This document shows positions 62,488 to 64,000 of a stretch of 64,000 nt of DNA, piece after piece; the stretch's first letter is position 1; each line of letters begins with the position of its first letter. The position numbers and the translations under genes were made by a program. Origin of the DNA: an uncultured Alphaproteobacteria bacterium (GTDB lineage: Bacteria > Pseudomonadota > Alphaproteobacteria > GCA-2731375). The notes beneath the pieces are model-generated. The model was given only the letters and a program-made list of their open reading frames with translations, was not told the origin of the DNA and did no database searches. The DNA lies in contig CATOSZ010000001.1 in NCBI GenBank assembly GCA_951812805.1, positions 744,001 through 808,000 of the forward strand, read 5' to 3'.

Positions 62488-62864
62488 GTTGTCGACGTTG
62501 TTGCCTTTCAACAGCAGGCTGTCAATCAGCATTTAATTCTGACCCCCTATCGGCGTGCAAAATTGACCCCCCCCCTTGCTTCGACGGAGGTTGTCCCGGT
62601 AGTCCACGGGAGGGCCCCGCGCGGCTTCGTGTAGCGCTTTGCGTTACGCGGAGCGAAGCCGCGTGGGAGGGGCCTGTGGGCCCACCGGGACAACCGGGCC
62701 GGCGGCGGAACGTGGGGATCAGGTGGGGTTCTTGAAGTGGCAATGAGCTTTTGAAGTAGTGTCCAGACTGTTCTGCAAGTTTGTCATGGCTGCCGATGAG
62801 GGCCACCGGCATGCCTGGCGCGGAGATTTCGATTGCTCGGAGCGCCAGGCATGCCGAGCCGCCG

Positions 62865-62993
62865 TCAGGCGGCTTTCTGGATGCGTTCGCTTTTGCTCTC
62901 CTTGAGATGGATCATGTTGAGCTAGCGGTTGGCATCCAGCCAGTCCTCATGGATTTCGATCGCGAGAGCCCGGACCAGCCGGAGGCAGCTCAT
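62865..62993 (-). pseudogene. IS256-type transposase relic inside IS21 copy C
   Basis: Reverse-strand equivalent of 14855-14983, with the same internal stop codon. Confidence 0.58.
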
Positions 62994-63150
62994 CCACCCC
63001 ATCGGCCCGGACTTGTGCCCCAGCTACGAAACCCCTTTTGCAGAACAATCTGTACAGGACCCGTTTTGATTTGCCCGCCTTTGCGATGAAAGCCCCCAGG
63101 CTGATTGGCTCCATATAGCGGATCAGCCTGGGGCTTTGCTTACAGGGCGG

Positions 63151-63882
63151 CTACTTTTGTCGTCGCTGTTTGCTTTGTGCGAAGCGGTAAGACATGTTGC
63201 CTGTTTCGATGATTGCGCAGTGATGCGTTACACGATCCAGCAACGCGGTTGTCATTTTTGCATCTCCGAAGACGGAGACCCATTCCCCGAACTCCAGATT
63301 GGTGGTGATGATGACGCTGGTCTTCTCATAGAGTTTGCTGATCAGGTGGAACAAGAGCGCACCGCCGGATTTGGGGAATGGGATATAGCCCAGTTCGTCG
63401 ATGATGACGCAATCCATGGCCGTCAGTTGCCGGATGATCTTGCCGGCGTTGCCTTCGGCCTGTTCCTTGATCAGCGCATTGATCAGATCGACGGCGTTGA
63501 AGAAACGGACCTTCTTTCCCTGATTGATCAACAGCGTCCCCAGAGCAATGGCGATGTGGGTTTTGCCCGTACCGGTTCCGCCCACCAGAATGAGGTTGTG
63601 GGCCTCCTGGGTGAACTGCCCTGAGCAGAAGGGGTCGATTTGCGCTTGGGTGACGGCGGCTAGGCCGTAATCGAAAGTGGCGAAGTCCTTATGGTGGGGG
63701 AACTTCGAGGCCCGCATTTGGTGCTGGATAGAGCGCACCCGGCGCTCTACAGTCTCGGCGTCGATCAGTTGCTTTATCGCAGTGGTCAGACTTGGCGGCT
63801 TGCGCGCGGCCAGCAAAGCTTCGGCGCAAGCCGCCATTCCATACAGCCTCAGGGCGATCAGTTGGTCTATCAAAGCTTTCAT
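63151..63882 (-). CDS. istB: IS21 helper ATPase IstB, copy C (243 aa)
   Basis: Same protein as copies A and B with intact Walker motifs, start ATG 63882 overlapping the istA stop. The hairpin at 63089-63137 follows its end. Confidence 0.95.
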   Translation of the reverse strand: MKALIDQLIALRLYGMAACAEALLAARKPPSLTTAIKQLIDAETVERRVRSIQHQMRASKFPHHKDFATFDYGLAAVTQAQIDPFCSGQFTQEAHNLILVGGTGTGKTHIAIALGTLLINQGKKVRFFNAVDLINALIKEQAEGNAGKIIRQLTAMDCVIIDELGYIPFPKSGGALLFHLISKLYEKTSVIITTNLEFGEWVSVFGDAKMTTALLDRVTHHCAIIETGNMSYRFAQSKQRRQK

Positions 63883-64000
63883 GCGACGGCCTCCCCGGCA
63901 ACGCACAGCGTCTCATAGCGCTTGCAGTCCGCTTCGGGCCGCAAGGTCAGTTGCGGATAGGCGTGGCTCTCGCCCCATGGCGCGATGACCGGCTCCACCA
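63879..64000 (-). CDS. istA: IS21 transposase IstA, copy C (C-terminal part only in window)
   Basis: Last 39-40 codons of istA, matching the C-terminal end in copies A and B ([20 protein letters not shown]), before the ATGA overlap with istB. The rest lies outside the window. Confidence 0.93.
   Translation of the reverse strand, partial: VEPVIAPWGESHAYPQLTLRPEADCKRYETLCVAGEAVA

Larger units (their letters stand above)
62520..64000 (-). mobile_element. IS21-family element, copy C (right 1481 bp; runs off window)
   Basis: Inverted relative to copies A and B. Starts TGTCAATCAGCATTT at 62520 with the run of 9 C, the tail hairpins and IS256 relic, istB and the end of istA. The left end is beyond the window, so a target duplication cannot be tested. 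Inverted copies B and C could mediate inversion of 53601-62519. Confidence 0.95.

Noticed and set aside
1..64000. tRNA, rRNA or riboswitch genes
   Set aside because: No cloverleaf, rRNA segment or known riboswitch core was recognised by eye; a covariance-model search would be needed to exclude small RNAs.

Overview
The window is high-GC DNA with the gene content and codon use of a free-living or host-associated alphaproteobacterium, probably Rhodospirillales-like. This placement rests on gene families (an adjacent yicC/gmk pair, CoA-ester catabolism, many flavin-dependent luciferase-like enzymes, TauD dioxygenase, N-methylhydantoinase genes) and was not tested by a database search. No rRNA, tRNA or CRISPR array was seen.

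Layout. 1-2040: SDR, acyl-CoA dehydrogenase and CaiB-type CoA-transferase operon on the minus strand. 2119-4477: two divergent toxin-antitoxin modules whose shared promoter gap is split by a complete IS4-like element (2645-4081) with a 9-bp target duplication; the second toxin is a stub. 4509-6922: enoyl-CoA hydratase, aldo/keto reductase and glutathione transferase. 7022-8309: an AT-richer two-gene unit of unknown function. 8589-12353: D,D-carboxypeptidase with a SPOR-like domain, acyl-CoA-dehydrogenase-fold monooxygenase, and a phosphate transporter beheaded by an IS21 copy. 12354-15331: IS21 copy A, then a beheaded LysR gene and a glutathione transferase. 16850-23988: sulfatase, two luciferase-like monooxygenases, TauD dioxygenase, MaoC dehydratase, CitE-like lyase and SMP-30 lactonase. 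24075-25616: gmk and yicC. 25754-27682: cupin, DUF35 and a thiolase-fold protein without the usual nucleophilic cysteine, resembling Ltp2/DUF35 aldolases. 27920-28852: a secreted protein of unknown function.

29604-37086 is a ten-gene Mrp/Mnh cation antiporter operon in which no single large MrpA is present; its role seems to be shared by separate D-like subunits and a DUF4040/MbhE-type protein. 37850-38967 is an IS481 element with a 5-bp target duplication. 39049-47218 holds a hydantoinase A/B pair (HyuB with an unusual N-terminal tail), a 940-residue flotillin with an internally duplicated coiled coil, and a PotA-like ABC ATPase.

47312-55115 is an insertion-sequence scrap yard: an AT-rich gene next to an IS66 element, a 75-bp IS21 end, IS21 copy B, and a second IS66-like transposase cut by copy B. 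55173-57321 is an AT-rich divergent pair of membrane proteins. 57465-62191 holds an alpha/beta hydrolase, a VOC protein, a DUF2000 protein and a 1022-residue hybrid histidine kinase with duplicated PAS pairs. 62520 to the end is IS21 copy C in inverted orientation. Copies A and B are direct repeats framing about 38 kb and copy C is inverted, so the region is open to deletion and inversion. The lack of target duplications at A, B and IS66 suggests such events have already happened.
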